The notes under the pieces were generated by a model. The model saw only the letters and a list, made by a program, of their open reading frames with translations, searched no databases and was not told where the DNA came from. DNA of 7,040 nucleotides from CAZIKF01 sp964539825 (lineage in GTDB: Bacteria > Muiribacteriota > UBA6191), in NCBI GenBank assembly GCA_964539825.1, contig CAZIKF010000079.1:1-7040 (forward strand), given 5' to 3'. Numbering within the stretch: position 1 is the stretch's first letter; each line of letters starts with the position of its first letter. Positions 1-6,905 of this stretch are shown in pieces. A program made the position numbers and the translations under genes.

Positions 1-6
1 GTGAAT

Positions 7-114
7 CGTGAGGAGGACGTGGCAGCGTCACGTTCGACGAGGGCTTGGCTGTCAGGTGCCGTTTACAGGGCACCATTCGTAGGCGACTCTACCGGGATGG
101 GCTTGTCGCACTAC
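7..114. repeat. Family A palindromic repeat, partial copy at the left edge
   Basis: These 108 bp align end to end with 1152-1259, the right half of the 181-bp palindrome further along. Blocks such as CGTGAGGAG, TCACGTTCGACGA and GTAGGCGAC are shared, with substitutions between them. The matching left arm, if present, would lie before base 1 of the window. The copy overlaps the 3' end of the exported-protein gene and contains its TAG stop at 89-91. Confidence 0.7.
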
Positions 115-937
115 CTACCGGATTCATCAAATCTTCGAAGGTCTGTCGGGCAATATTAGCTTTATCCCTGACCACTTGCCAGGCTGCTTTGATGTACTCG
201 TTGGGATGATAGAGCACAATCGCGGTGATTTGCCTGGAGACCCTGATCGATTGCTTCAGACTGTTCTCTAGTTCATATCTCTGGGTTACGAAGGAAAAGG
301 AGCAAGAATGCATCTTACCAACATGTACGGAAAACTCATCTACATAAGCAATCAAAGCATGATTTTCAACACCAATCATAACCAAACCGGTTTTTAACTG
401 ATGCTGTAGATGTTGGACAACTTCCTTGAGCTCACGCATATCCACCTGGAGTCTCTTCAACCTGGGATCATTGAAATCAACTGGGGGACTTGGATGAACA
501 TCAGTACCTGTATGGAGCTGAACCATACGGTGATAGGATTGCAGACTCTGATCCCAAGTGCTCACAACATGTGAAAAGAGAGGATTATAGGGCAAAAACT
601 GACTCACATAGGTCAGGGGCTGCTTCATCTGGTAGAAGGATTCTTTACCGTGGGAACTCGTTTCACCATGCTGAATAATTTGCTTCACGAGATGAAGAAG
701 ATGAGAAATTGCCTTCATGGTTTCAATCTCACTGTAGCCGAAATACCAGGAATGACGTCTGGCTGAATATTCGAGATCCTCGAGTTGACCCTTATAAGCC
801 TTAGCGTGGGCCATAAACTCAGAATCCTGCACAAGAGCGGAAGAATTCTGCATGTCTTCCGGCACCAGGATTTCAGCATAGCCGTCGGCAGAGAAAGCAA
901 ATCCCAAAAACGAAAAGAAAAGAACGAATAACTTCAT
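89..937 (-). CDS. Exported His-rich helical protein of unknown function
   Basis: I do not recognise this protein and assign no function. The 282-residue product begins with a short signal peptide (Lys2, then a hydrophobic run VLFFSFLGFAF at about 5-15). Cleavage is plausible near residues 16-21, so the mature protein should be periplasmic or otherwise exported. No second membrane segment is seen. The mature part looks mostly helical, with a charged amphipathic stretch at about 157-183 that could form a coiled coil. It is rich in histidine and has one cysteine, at 212. The start was chosen at 937 because the signal peptide begins there and a GAGGT ribosome binding site lies just upstream. An in-frame ATG at 1012 would add 25 residues in front of the signal peptide and lies inside a repeat, so it is unlikely. 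The last residues (about SATSPSR) and the stop are encoded by a palindromic repeat. The gene lies 318 bp downstream of the kinase gene and probably has its own promoter. Confidence 0.8.
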   Translation of the reverse strand: MKLFVLFFSFLGFAFSADGYAEILVPEDMQNSSALVQDSEFMAHAKAYKGQLEDLEYSARRHSWYFGYSEIETMKAISHLLHLVKQIIQHGETSSHGKESFYQMKQPLTYVSQFLPYNPLFSHVVSTWDQSLQSYHRMVQLHTGTDVHPSPPVDFNDPRLKRLQVDMRELKEVVQHLQHQLKTGLVMIGVENHALIAYVDEFSVHVGKMHSCSFSFVTQRYELENSLKQSIRVSRQITAIVLYHPNEYIKAAWQVVRDKANIARQTFEDLMNPVGSATSPSR

Positions 938-955
938 GAGAATACCTCGCGTTGG
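932..955 (-). promoter_or_regulatory. Ribosome binding site deciding the start at 937
   Basis: Read on the minus strand, GCGAGGT is followed by a short spacer (ATTCTC) and then the ATG at 937. This is a good Shine-Dalgarno match at normal spacing. It supports the signal-peptide start over the longer reading frame from 1012. Confidence 0.65.
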
Positions 956-1255
956 TTCATAGTCTACTACGAGGTGAAGTATGAAAGGTTGCAGATTTTT
1001 CGGACTAGGCATGCCTCGCCCCTACACGACCCTGTGATTCCTCCGTAGGGGCTGTGCCTTGAGCGACAAACACCGACCGTAGGGCGAGAAGTCGATCCTG
1101 GTAGGGGCGGCGTACGACAGGGGTGCCTGGAGGTAGTGCCTGTTCATGGTTCGTGAGGAGTACGTGGCCTGGTCACGTTCGACGAAGGAACCATGAACAG
1201 GTGCTGCTTCCAGGTATCTCTGCGTAGGCGACGCTGCCAGGATCGGCTTCTCGCC
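938..1255. other. Intergenic region, kinase to exported protein (318 bp)
   Basis: No gene is supported here. The stretch is filled by the 1011-1059 inverted repeat and most of the 1079-1259 palindrome, with about 19 bp between them. The 73 bp left before the exported-protein start (938-1010) must hold any promoter of that gene. I found no convincing -35/-10 pair there. Confidence 0.7.
1011..1059. repeat. Family C inverted repeat
   Basis: Two arms of about 15 bp face each other. The left arm carries GCCTCGCCCCTAC (1013-1025). The right arm carries GTAGGGGCTGTGC (1045-1057). A loop of about 19 bp lies between them. The GTAGGGGC edge and GCATGCC core recur at 6685-6766 and 6906-6959, which makes this a dispersed element. 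It lies between the kinase and the exported-protein gene. Confidence 0.6.
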
Positions 1256-1259
1256 CTAC
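1079..1259. repeat. Family A palindrome, complete 181-bp copy
   Basis: Almost the whole interval folds back on itself around about base 1169. The outer 23 bp (1079-1101) pair with 1237-1259 at 22 positions. The inner 14-bp arms CCTGTTCATGGTTC (1139-1152) and GAACCATGAACAGG (1188-1201) are exact. The sequence between them is also imperfectly palindromic. Between outer and inner arms the pairing continues with G-T wobbles and a few unpaired bases. As RNA this would be one very long hairpin in the 3' end of the kinase transcript. It could serve as a transcript end or an RNase III target. No U-tract marks it as a classical intrinsic terminator. The kinase stop codon (1256-1258) lies at its edge. 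Confidence 0.85.
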
Positions 1260-2032
1260 ACTTTGTACATCTCTTTATAGAATTCCAGTGTGGAGGAATG
1301 TCTTTGTTTTGGATCTGGACTCAGGGCCTTTCTCAACACATTATTCTGCCTTTTGGTGAGAAAATTTACTGGCTTAAAATGTTTCAGATCCTCCCTGTCC
1401 TCCAAACTTTCTCCAAAGGGAAATCGGAGGGTCATGATCTGGTAAAAGGTCGTGGCTGTAGAATAGAGGTCCATAGCCTGATGAGGTGATGAAGCGCGCA
1501 TGTGTTCTGGAGCCATGTATTGAGAAGTTCCCATGAGGCGAAAAGACTTTGTAAGAGCAATACGATGGTGGATTTTTGAATTTTGGAAACAGGCTGCGTC
1601 AAAATCAAGGAGATATAAAATTTCTCTTTGATCAATCAGAATATTCGATGGTTTCAAATCTCTGTGAACCACCCGAATTTTATGAAGATAATCGAGAATA
1701 CCGGCTAGCTGAGCTAGAAACACACCTGCTTCCTGGAAGCTCAATCCCCTTTTTTTCTTAGCCCAATCCCAAAGATTCATTCCCTTTACAAAGGGTGCGA
1801 CTGTACAGACAGGATCGATTTGGACAAGAGTATGGGGAACTAGAACCTGGGGATGATTTAGCTTCCTACAGTTTCCTATCTGCTTCTGAAGGTACTTCAA
1901 AAGTCCAGGTCTATCCTTATAACGCTTGAGAATCTGATGAGTTTTTTCCTGTTCATCAAAAACAATGAAGAGCTTTCCCTGCCCTCCCTCTGAGAATTCA
2001 TCCAAAACCCTATATCGTTCATGTACGATCAT
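1256..2032 (-). CDS. Minimal Hanks-type Ser/Thr protein kinase with DFD motif
   Basis: This 258-residue soluble protein is a bare protein kinase domain with no membrane segment, PASTA or other sensor module. It would transfer ATP gamma-phosphate to Ser/Thr of unknown partners in the cytoplasm. Visible motifs: a degenerate glycine loop SEGGQGKLF (14-22, Ser at the first Gly position); the ATP-anchoring lysine K36 (ILKRY); LNHPQV (58-63); the catalytic loop HRDLKPSN (123-130, D125, N130); LLDFDAA (141-147), where the usual DFG reads DFD but the metal-binding D143 is kept; GTSQYMAPE (168-176); the F-helix DLYS (D188); and the late arginine R244. The alpha-C glutamate appears to be Gln51, though this alignment is by eye. 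Catalysis is plausible but regulation may be atypical. The ATG at 2032 has only weak Shine-Dalgarno support. The gene lies 113 bp after the second Hsp70 gene. Its TAG stop is supplied by a palindromic repeat. Confidence 0.92.
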   Translation of the reverse strand: MIVHERYRVLDEFSEGGQGKLFIVFDEQEKTHQILKRYKDRPGLLKYLQKQIGNCRKLNHPQVLVPHTLVQIDPVCTVAPFVKGMNLWDWAKKKRGLSFQEAGVFLAQLAGILDYLHKIRVVHRDLKPSNILIDQREILYLLDFDAACFQNSKIHHRIALTKSFRLMGTSQYMAPEHMRASSPHQAMDLYSTATTFYQIMTLRFPFGESLEDREDLKHFKPVNFLTKRQNNVLRKALSPDPKQRHSSTLEFYKEMYKV

Positions 2033-2069
2033 TCATACTTTATCGGTTTAGCACCTGATAAATGCAAAG

Positions 2070-2161
2070 TCATTCCGCGGCTTGACCGCGGGATCCAGGA
2101 ATAAGGTCACGGTGGTTAGTTCAAACAAAGAAGTGGATCCTCCGGTCAAGCCGCAGGATGA
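2070..2161. repeat. Inverted pair of family B 28-bp repeat units
   Basis: Two 28-bp units (2070-2097 and 2134-2161) lie in opposite orientation and match at 24 of 28 positions, with a 36-bp loop between them. Each unit is itself partly palindromic around GGTCAAGCC or its complement. The pair could form a large stem-loop in the Hsp70-kinase spacer. That hairpin might attenuate or process the transcript, but no U-tract follows it. The higher unit overlaps the end of the second Hsp70 gene. A third unit is at 6788-6815. Repeats of this GGATCCCGCGGTCAAGCC type are widespread in bacterial genomes (from memory). Confidence 0.75.
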
Positions 2162-4803
2162 CCTGTGGTTGAAAGAAGCTTCAGACCCAGGGGAAGAGAC
2201 TCACCAAAACAATATCTTTGAGCCTGTTTGGGCTCCAAAGTTTGATCTCCTAATTCATATTGAATGGAAAGTTTCTCTGTCCAGCCTTCATCAAAAGCGA
2301 GCGAACGGTCTGCCGTTTGAGAAAAAAGCGAATTGAGAACGTTTCGCATCTCTGGCTCCTTTCTCGGTCGTCGGATGACTTCCTCAAAGAATTTATGAGC
2401 AAAGACTGCGGGTAGGCATCGGGTGAAGTCCGCATATTGCATCTGTCTGCTCAACAGCCTTGAGAAAATCCACCAATCCTCCGGAGCTAATTTTTTCTTT
2501 GCAAATGTCTGCAGTACAGCTCGGAAGAGCTTCTGCCTGAATTCAGGTTCAAGATATTCAAAACTCGCGAAACATCGAGTCATTTCTCTCAATTCCTGTG
2601 ATGTGGGAGCACCTCCGGCCAGTTTCACCAGGGGAGCCTTTCCAAACAGGTAGTTTCCATAGGACTCAAACAAAGTATTTTGAAACTCTTCTGAGATACC
2701 ACCTGAGATTCTTCTCAAGAAAATCCAGTACTCCAAACGATTTTGGATGATTTTGGGATATTGAGTAAAGTTGGCAAAATCAAGTTTCTGAAAGAGTCCC
2801 TTATCCAGGGGATGACCAAAGCCCGGACGCAGGAGGAAGCCAACAGCATTTAACCAAACCTGCTCATGAATTTCAGATTTACGCCTAGATTTTTGTCTAC
2901 CAATCAGTACCTTTGCGAGGAGCCTGCAAAGATCCACTCCCCAATCCAGGCGACGTGTTTGTAGAATCGTTTCGGTTCTCTTGAGAATTCCCCTCGGCCC
3001 CTGCTTCCCCTGGTTTGAAACCCCGTGTATCCCCTTTCCAAAATGAGATTGGAAAAGGTCTTCTATCTCGGGTGGTACTTTGAGTATTTTCTGCTGGCTC
3101 TTCTGTGCTGCATGGTGAAAACTCAGTTCAAAGCTCTCGTCGGAACGCGTACTGCACAAATCCATTTTGAGCTCTCCTGTAGAAGCAAGCTCTGTAGAAA
3201 CCTGTACAGGAAAGAAGTTATCAGTCGCAGGCAAAGTGCTGTAAACAGGTGCGAGTGAAATCAACTGAGGATGACCACTCCTGGTGTTGTCAGACTCCAG
3301 AACCTCTCCAAGTTCGGCAGAATCAATTGCGCGCGATCGAAACAAGGGAAAGCGAATTTCCTGGTTCCCCTTTAGTTGGAACACTGCCGGACAAACTAAT
3401 CGTTGAGATTCCTCCTGCCCGGATTGAGCCACACAGTAAAAGGCTGACTTCTGCGATGGCCGCTCCACTTCAAGATAGAGATTATGAGCAAGACCACTCT
3501 GAATCTTTTCTGCCAGCCCATCCCGTGCCAGGGCATAAATGCAGGCTCCATGAGAAACTCCCAGGTAAGGATGGGGAATCCCCAAAACCTTGATTTTTCG
3601 ACCATAGTGAATTTCAAGATTTTGGAGAATTCTCTCCCGTATCAAGTGGGATTTTACCGTGCCTCCATGGAATAGAACCGTATCAGGACCTGCCGGGCAA
3701 TATCCTTCTAAAAATCTTATCAGATGGATAGGTATTTCAGGGTTCTTTTCATAGGGTAATCCGAATTCTCGAAGACCCAGATCTCGGTCTCTATCCTTGA
3801 GTTCACCCGAAAGCTGGGCAGAATCAAGTAAAGGGAAGAAGCCATTTAGTATGAATTCCTTGACCTCCAAAGCCTGGAACCGGACTTTTATCTCCGAACC
3901 AAAAAGACTGCTGCCTGTCCCAATCAGACTAAATTCACGGTCCGGGGCCGAGGAATCCTTTTCATCAAGACAGTCCTCCTTAAGGTCCCTGCAAAGATTC
4001 AAGAGCTGAATCCATTGGCCCGAATCTAACCGCCCACCAAGTTCTTTCTCCTTGGAATAAGCCAGGGCCAGATCGATATTATCACCGCCCAAAAGCAGGT
4101 GTTCTCCCACCGCTGTTCGTTTCCATTTCCCTTTCTCCCGGCTAAGTAAACTAAAGTCCGTTGTACCTCCGCCTATATCCACAACAAGGATGTTTGAACC
4201 GGAATCCATCTCTTTATTCTGGTAATACAACCAGTCATAAAACGCCGCTTGAGGCTCTTCAAGGAGAGTGACGCGTCCAATCCCGGCCATTCTGGCGCTC
4301 TCCAGGGTCAGATTCCTGGCCCTTTCGTCGAAAGAAGCCGGCACGGTTACTACTACATTGGCATCTTCAAATATCTCGGGGCTCTGCTCTCGTATGTGTT
4401 GAAGATACTTAGCCTGTGCTTCAATTGGAGAGAGGCGTACCTTCGTCGCATTAGATTTCTCTTCGGTGGGATCAGGCGCAAAGGGCAGAATCTTATTTGT
4501 TGAATTCTCGTTGGAAAGCGAAATCCAGGATTTAGCGCTCTGAATCACCCGGGAAGGCTCTTTGGCCGCCAGTTCTCTGGCGAACATCCCACAGACTCCC
4601 CCGAGCGATGAAAAGGATGGATACTTCTCGAATCGAGTCCTTTGTTCACCCTCCGGAAGGTAAAAAAATGAGGGAAGCTGAATTCTGCGATCGAAAAGAT
4701 CTTCCCCTACGGCCTGATAGATGGAAATATCCTCGATACCCGTGCCGGTACTCACAGCAAGTGAGCAATTTGTCGTACCAAGATCTATCCCCACATAGTG
4801 CAT
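2146..4803 (-). CDS. Hsp70-family protein with C-terminal DUF3731-like domain
   Basis: This 885-residue cytoplasmic ATPase is a divergent Hsp70. Its nucleotide-binding domain (about 1-430) shows phosphate-1 GIDLGTTN (5-12, D7), SAKSW (89-93, K91 in the place of the DnaK catalytic lysine), VVVTVPASFDE (150-160), LLEEPQAAFY (180-189), phosphate-2 DIGGGTTDFS (209-218), LGGDNIDLALA (238-248), GSSLFGS (297-303), GFFP (321-324) and the adenosine motif VLFHGGT (376-382). A beta-type substrate domain seems to follow (about 435-575), without a DnaK-like LLLLD linker. The C-terminal 300 residues are helical. They carry VWLNAVGFLLRPGFG (649-663) and YWIFLRRISGG (692-702), which fit the DUF3731 domain of long Hsp70s; its function is unknown. 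The gene starts 3 nt after its paralogue stops and has no strong Shine-Dalgarno, which suggests translational coupling. The last residues (GHPAA) and the TGA are encoded by a repeat unit. Confidence 0.93.
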   Translation of the reverse strand: MHYVGIDLGTTNCSLAVSTGTGIEDISIYQAVGEDLFDRRIQLPSFFYLPEGEQRTRFEKYPSFSSLGGVCGMFARELAAKEPSRVIQSAKSWISLSNENSTNKILPFAPDPTEEKSNATKVRLSPIEAQAKYLQHIREQSPEIFEDANVVVTVPASFDERARNLTLESARMAGIGRVTLLEEPQAAFYDWLYYQNKEMDSGSNILVVDIGGGTTDFSLLSREKGKWKRTAVGEHLLLGGDNIDLALAYSKEKELGGRLDSGQWIQLLNLCRDLKEDCLDEKDSSAPDREFSLIGTGSSLFGSEIKVRFQALEVKEFILNGFFPLLDSAQLSGELKDRDRDLGLREFGLPYEKNPEIPIHLIRFLEGYCPAGPDTVLFHGGTVKSHLIRERILQNLEIHYGRKIKVLGIPHPYLGVSHGACIYALARDGLAEKIQSGLAHNLYLEVERPSQKSAFYCVAQSGQEESQRLVCPAVFQLKGNQEIRFPLFRSRAIDSAELGEVLESDNTRSGHPQLISLAPVYSTLPATDNFFPVQVSTELASTGELKMDLCSTRSDESFELSFHHAAQKSQQKILKVPPEIEDLFQSHFGKGIHGVSNQGKQGPRGILKRTETILQTRRLDWGVDLCRLLAKVLIGRQKSRRKSEIHEQVWLNAVGFLLRPGFGHPLDKGLFQKLDFANFTQYPKIIQNRLEYWIFLRRISGGISEEFQNTLFESYGNYLFGKAPLVKLAGGAPTSQELREMTRCFASFEYLEPEFRQKLFRAVLQTFAKKKLAPEDWWIFSRLLSRQMQYADFTRCLPAVFAHKFFEEVIRRPRKEPEMRNVLNSLFSQTADRSLAFDEGWTEKLSIQYELGDQTLEPKQAQRYCFGESLPLGLKLLSTTGHPAA

Positions 4804-4806
4804 AGG

Positions 4807-6579
4807 TTAACTTTGCTCACGCACATGAAACTCGAGCTTCCACTTCTCCTGGGTTGCTCCAGCTCCCTGGCACCACACTTCCAGAGTTCCGATTTCAGTA
4901 GCCACACTCTCTAACTCTACGGGTACGAATTCAGTTTGGCTGTCTGCGGCGAGTTCTTTTTCCAGACAGGAAATCTCTTCAAATTCATCTTGAGTAAAAT
5001 CAGTTCGAGTTCCTAATTCATCCCTTCTAACAGGGGATCTAAAGAGTCGAAACTGAACATTCTCACCATGGACCAGGTAGAAGAGTTCACCATCGAGGTG
5101 AGCACTTGTACCCTCCTCCATTCCATAAGGTGCTGTACAAACTAAAGAAAGCTCCGGTTTCATACCGGGAATTGCCATCTGGGCTTTTTCCACACCAATG
5201 TAATAGGAATAAGGTAAGGAAGCCTTGATCCGGATCCCTTCTCCCTGGCTTACCCAGGAATAATAAGCAGCACCGCGAGATACAGCCAGGGGAAACTCAA
5301 TTCCACCCAGTAATTGAAACTCTTCTCCCCGATTTGCCACACTCCACGAATTCAGCGTACTGAGGATTTTTTCCTGCAGTAGACTGGCCTGAAACATGGA
5401 TCCATTAAACAGAATTGTAGTGGGGAAATCTTCCCCATTCCCGGAGAGGTTTTGTGATAGGAACTGGGCCAGGTACTTGAGTATTGATGGATCCTGAGCA
5501 TAAGCTAAGCCTACTTCCCTGAGACCGGCGGCTCTGCTTGAGGCAGGCAGATCTGAAAGTTCACAAGGGGAAAAGAATCCTTGCAGTACCACTGTTTCCA
5601 AATCCTCTCTTCTCAGGTGGGTTTCCATGGATGAGGCAAAGAGGCTTGAACCGCTTCCTGTAAGGACAACGTGAACCTCTTCTTTGGAACCGGAAAGGAT
5701 CTCTTCCTTGGCCTCTCTTGCCTGACCCAATAAAGAGCCGAATTGTAAATCGTCCGGCTTCTGTTCATTCTCTTCAAGACGGGCTCTGAGCAAGTGTGCC
5801 AGGGCGAGGTCCATATTATCTCCACCGAGCAGAATATGATTTCCTACTGCTACCCGGCGAAGAGCAAGATGTCCTTCTTCATCAACAGCCTCGATGAGGG
5901 AGAAATCTGTGGTTCCACCACCCACGTCACAGACCAGGATACGGTTGCCAACCTGAAGATTTTCTCTCCAGTCCTGACTCTGATCCTGGAGCCATGAATA
6001 AAGAGCAGCCTGGGGTTCCTCCAAAAGCCTCAATTTTTCTAACCCCGCTTCTCGCGCTGCTTCAAGAGTGAGTTCTCTGGCCGCGGGATCAAAGGAGGCC
6101 GGGATGGTGACTACCACATCCAATTCTTCTAGTCTGGCAGGTACTCTCTCGTGAAGAGCATCATAGTTCCAGGAACTTTTTAAGTGCGATATTATCTTCA
6201 AGGTGGCTTCATAAGCTGAAACCTTGTCTTCAATGGTGCTCTTAAAAGGCAAAATGGGATCTTTACCGCCAAGAGCCCCATGACACAGCCAGGATTTGGC
6301 ACTATGAACTACTCGATGCCCCGCTCTTGACCATTGTCGGCGAGCCATTTCTCCTACGATCCAGGAAGGTGATTTTTCCCAGGGTAAATCAAGGTCGCCT
6401 TCAGAAAATTCCCCATCCGCCGGGGTATATAGTACGGAAGGAAGAATGTCACGTGCGTCCATAAGCCCTTCGGAAATCATTTGATGAATCTTATATTGAG
6501 TTAAAGAACCGGTTTCAGGATCCAAATAAGTGACAGAAGTATTGGTTGTCCCTAAATCAATTCCAACAAAGCAACTCAT
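4807..6579 (-). CDS. Divergent Hsp70-family chaperone (short paralogue)
   Basis: This 590-residue protein is the shorter partner of a tandem Hsp70 pair. The nucleotide-binding domain (about 1-445) has phosphate-1 GIDLGTTN (6-13, D8, T11), HSAKSW (92-97, K95 as probable catalytic lysine), VVVTIPASFD (155-164), LLEEPQAALY (185-194, E188), phosphate-2 DVGGGTTDFS (218-227, T223), LGGDNMDLALA (251-261), TGSGSSLFAS (307-316), LQGFF (332-336), VGLAY (356-360) and the adenosine motif ILFNGS (389-394). ATP binding and hydrolysis look intact. The last 145 residues are a short beta-rich substrate-type region. There is no DnaK-like LLLLD linker, alpha-helical lid or acidic tail, so DnaK-style peptide clamping is doubtful. 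These motifs match the family that pairs with DUF3731 Hsp70s. The start is firm: AGGAG lies 6 nt upstream. The gene is first of the likely operon and overlaps nothing. In other genomes a DUF2760 gene often precedes this pair (from memory); none lies in the 339 bp upstream. Confidence 0.94.
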   Translation of the reverse strand: MSCFVGIDLGTTNTSVTYLDPETGSLTQYKIHQMISEGLMDARDILPSVLYTPADGEFSEGDLDLPWEKSPSWIVGEMARRQWSRAGHRVVHSAKSWLCHGALGGKDPILPFKSTIEDKVSAYEATLKIISHLKSSWNYDALHERVPARLEELDVVVTIPASFDPAARELTLEAAREAGLEKLRLLEEPQAALYSWLQDQSQDWRENLQVGNRILVCDVGGGTTDFSLIEAVDEEGHLALRRVAVGNHILLGGDNMDLALAHLLRARLEENEQKPDDLQFGSLLGQAREAKEEILSGSKEEVHVVLTGSGSSLFASSMETHLRREDLETVVLQGFFSPCELSDLPASSRAAGLREVGLAYAQDPSILKYLAQFLSQNLSGNGEDFPTTILFNGSMFQASLLQEKILSTLNSWSVANRGEEFQLLGGIEFPLAVSRGAAYYSWVSQGEGIRIKASLPYSYYIGVEKAQMAIPGMKPELSLVCTAPYGMEEGTSAHLDGELFYLVHGENVQFRLFRSPVRRDELGTRTDFTQDEFEEISCLEKELAADSQTEFVPVELESVATEIGTLEVWCQGAGATQEKWKLEFHVREQS

Positions 6580-6592
6580 ATGTCGCTCCTTT
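6577..6592 (-). promoter_or_regulatory. Strong ribosome binding site of the first Hsp70 gene
   Basis: On the minus strand AAAGGAG lies 6 nt before the ATG at 6579. It is the best Shine-Dalgarno match in the window and fixes this start. The downstream paralogue lacks such a site, as expected for a coupled second gene. Confidence 0.8.
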
Positions 6593-6663
6593 CAACCCCT
6601 GCGCAAATCATTTTAATTTATTACTGATGGTTACTGCCGACAGGGGAAATAGTGAATTCTTCG

Positions 6664-6683
6664 TTCCGGACCAGGATCCGGAA
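6664..6683. repeat. Small perfect hairpin upstream of the Hsp70 operon
   Basis: TTCCGGA and its exact complement TCCGGAA are separated by 6 bases, about 85-105 bp before the Hsp70 start. It is short enough to be an operator or part of a leader RNA hairpin, and short enough to be chance. It abuts the family C repeat and may belong to it. Confidence 0.35.
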
Positions 6684-6684
6684 T

Positions 6685-6766
6685 TGTCGGGGCCGTGGCA
6701 TGCCCGGCCCGGATTCATTTCATCGCAGCGCGTGCCATCTACGGTCAAGGCGTGCCTCGACCCTAC
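6685..6766. repeat. Family C inverted repeat, long-loop copy
   Basis: The left arm (about 6686-6704, GGGGCCGTGGCATGCC) faces a right arm (about 6748-6766, GGCGTGCCTCGACCCTAC), with about 43 bp between. The left arm and its flank recur as a direct repeat at 6945-6966 (GGGGCCGCGGCATGCC). Pairing is imperfect, so this looks like a decayed member of the family. Confidence 0.55.
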
Positions 6767-6787
6767 GAGCCACCGGAAAATAATTTC

Positions 6788-6815
6788 TGGATCCCGTGGT
6801 CAAGCCACAGGATGA
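6788..6815. repeat. Family B 28-bp repeat unit, single copy
   Basis: This unit matches the 2134-2161 unit and the complement of the 2070-2097 unit. It has the same central GGTCAAGCC flanked by short complementary arms (CCCGTGG and CCACAGG, one mismatch). It stands alone here, without an inverted partner nearby. Confidence 0.65.
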
Positions 6816-6905
6816 CGGTGAGGGCAACGGTATACCAGAAAATGCCTCTATAATCAAATCTTGGAGGATTCTGGAATCCCTTGATAGATACTTCCCTCGG
6901 ACGAA

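Noticed and set aside
938..1012. N-terminal extension of the exported protein from an ATG at 1012
   Set aside because: It would bury the signal peptide 25 residues inside the protein, its ATG lies inside a palindromic repeat, and a good ribosome binding site precedes the ATG at 937.
1079..1259. tRNA or other known structured RNA in the large palindrome
   Set aside because: The fold is a single long hairpin, without a cloverleaf, CCA end or riboswitch core that I recognise.
1193..1489. Plus-strand open frame of 98 codons
   Set aside because: It begins within the palindrome and runs antisense to the well-supported kinase gene. Its product shows no recognisable domain.
2082..2336. Plus-strand open frame of 84 codons
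   Set aside because: It starts in the repeat pair and is antisense to the end of the DUF3731 Hsp70. Its composition looks like a shadow of that gene.
6610..6638. Sigma-70 promoter for the Hsp70 operon (TAAAAT as -10)
   Set aside because: No TTGACA-like hexamer lies 16-18 bp upstream, so the match is not distinguishable from AT-rich background.
6546..6815. Plus-strand open frame of 89 codons
   Set aside because: It overlaps the start of the first Hsp70 gene and then runs through repeat units, without a ribosome binding site or recognisable product.
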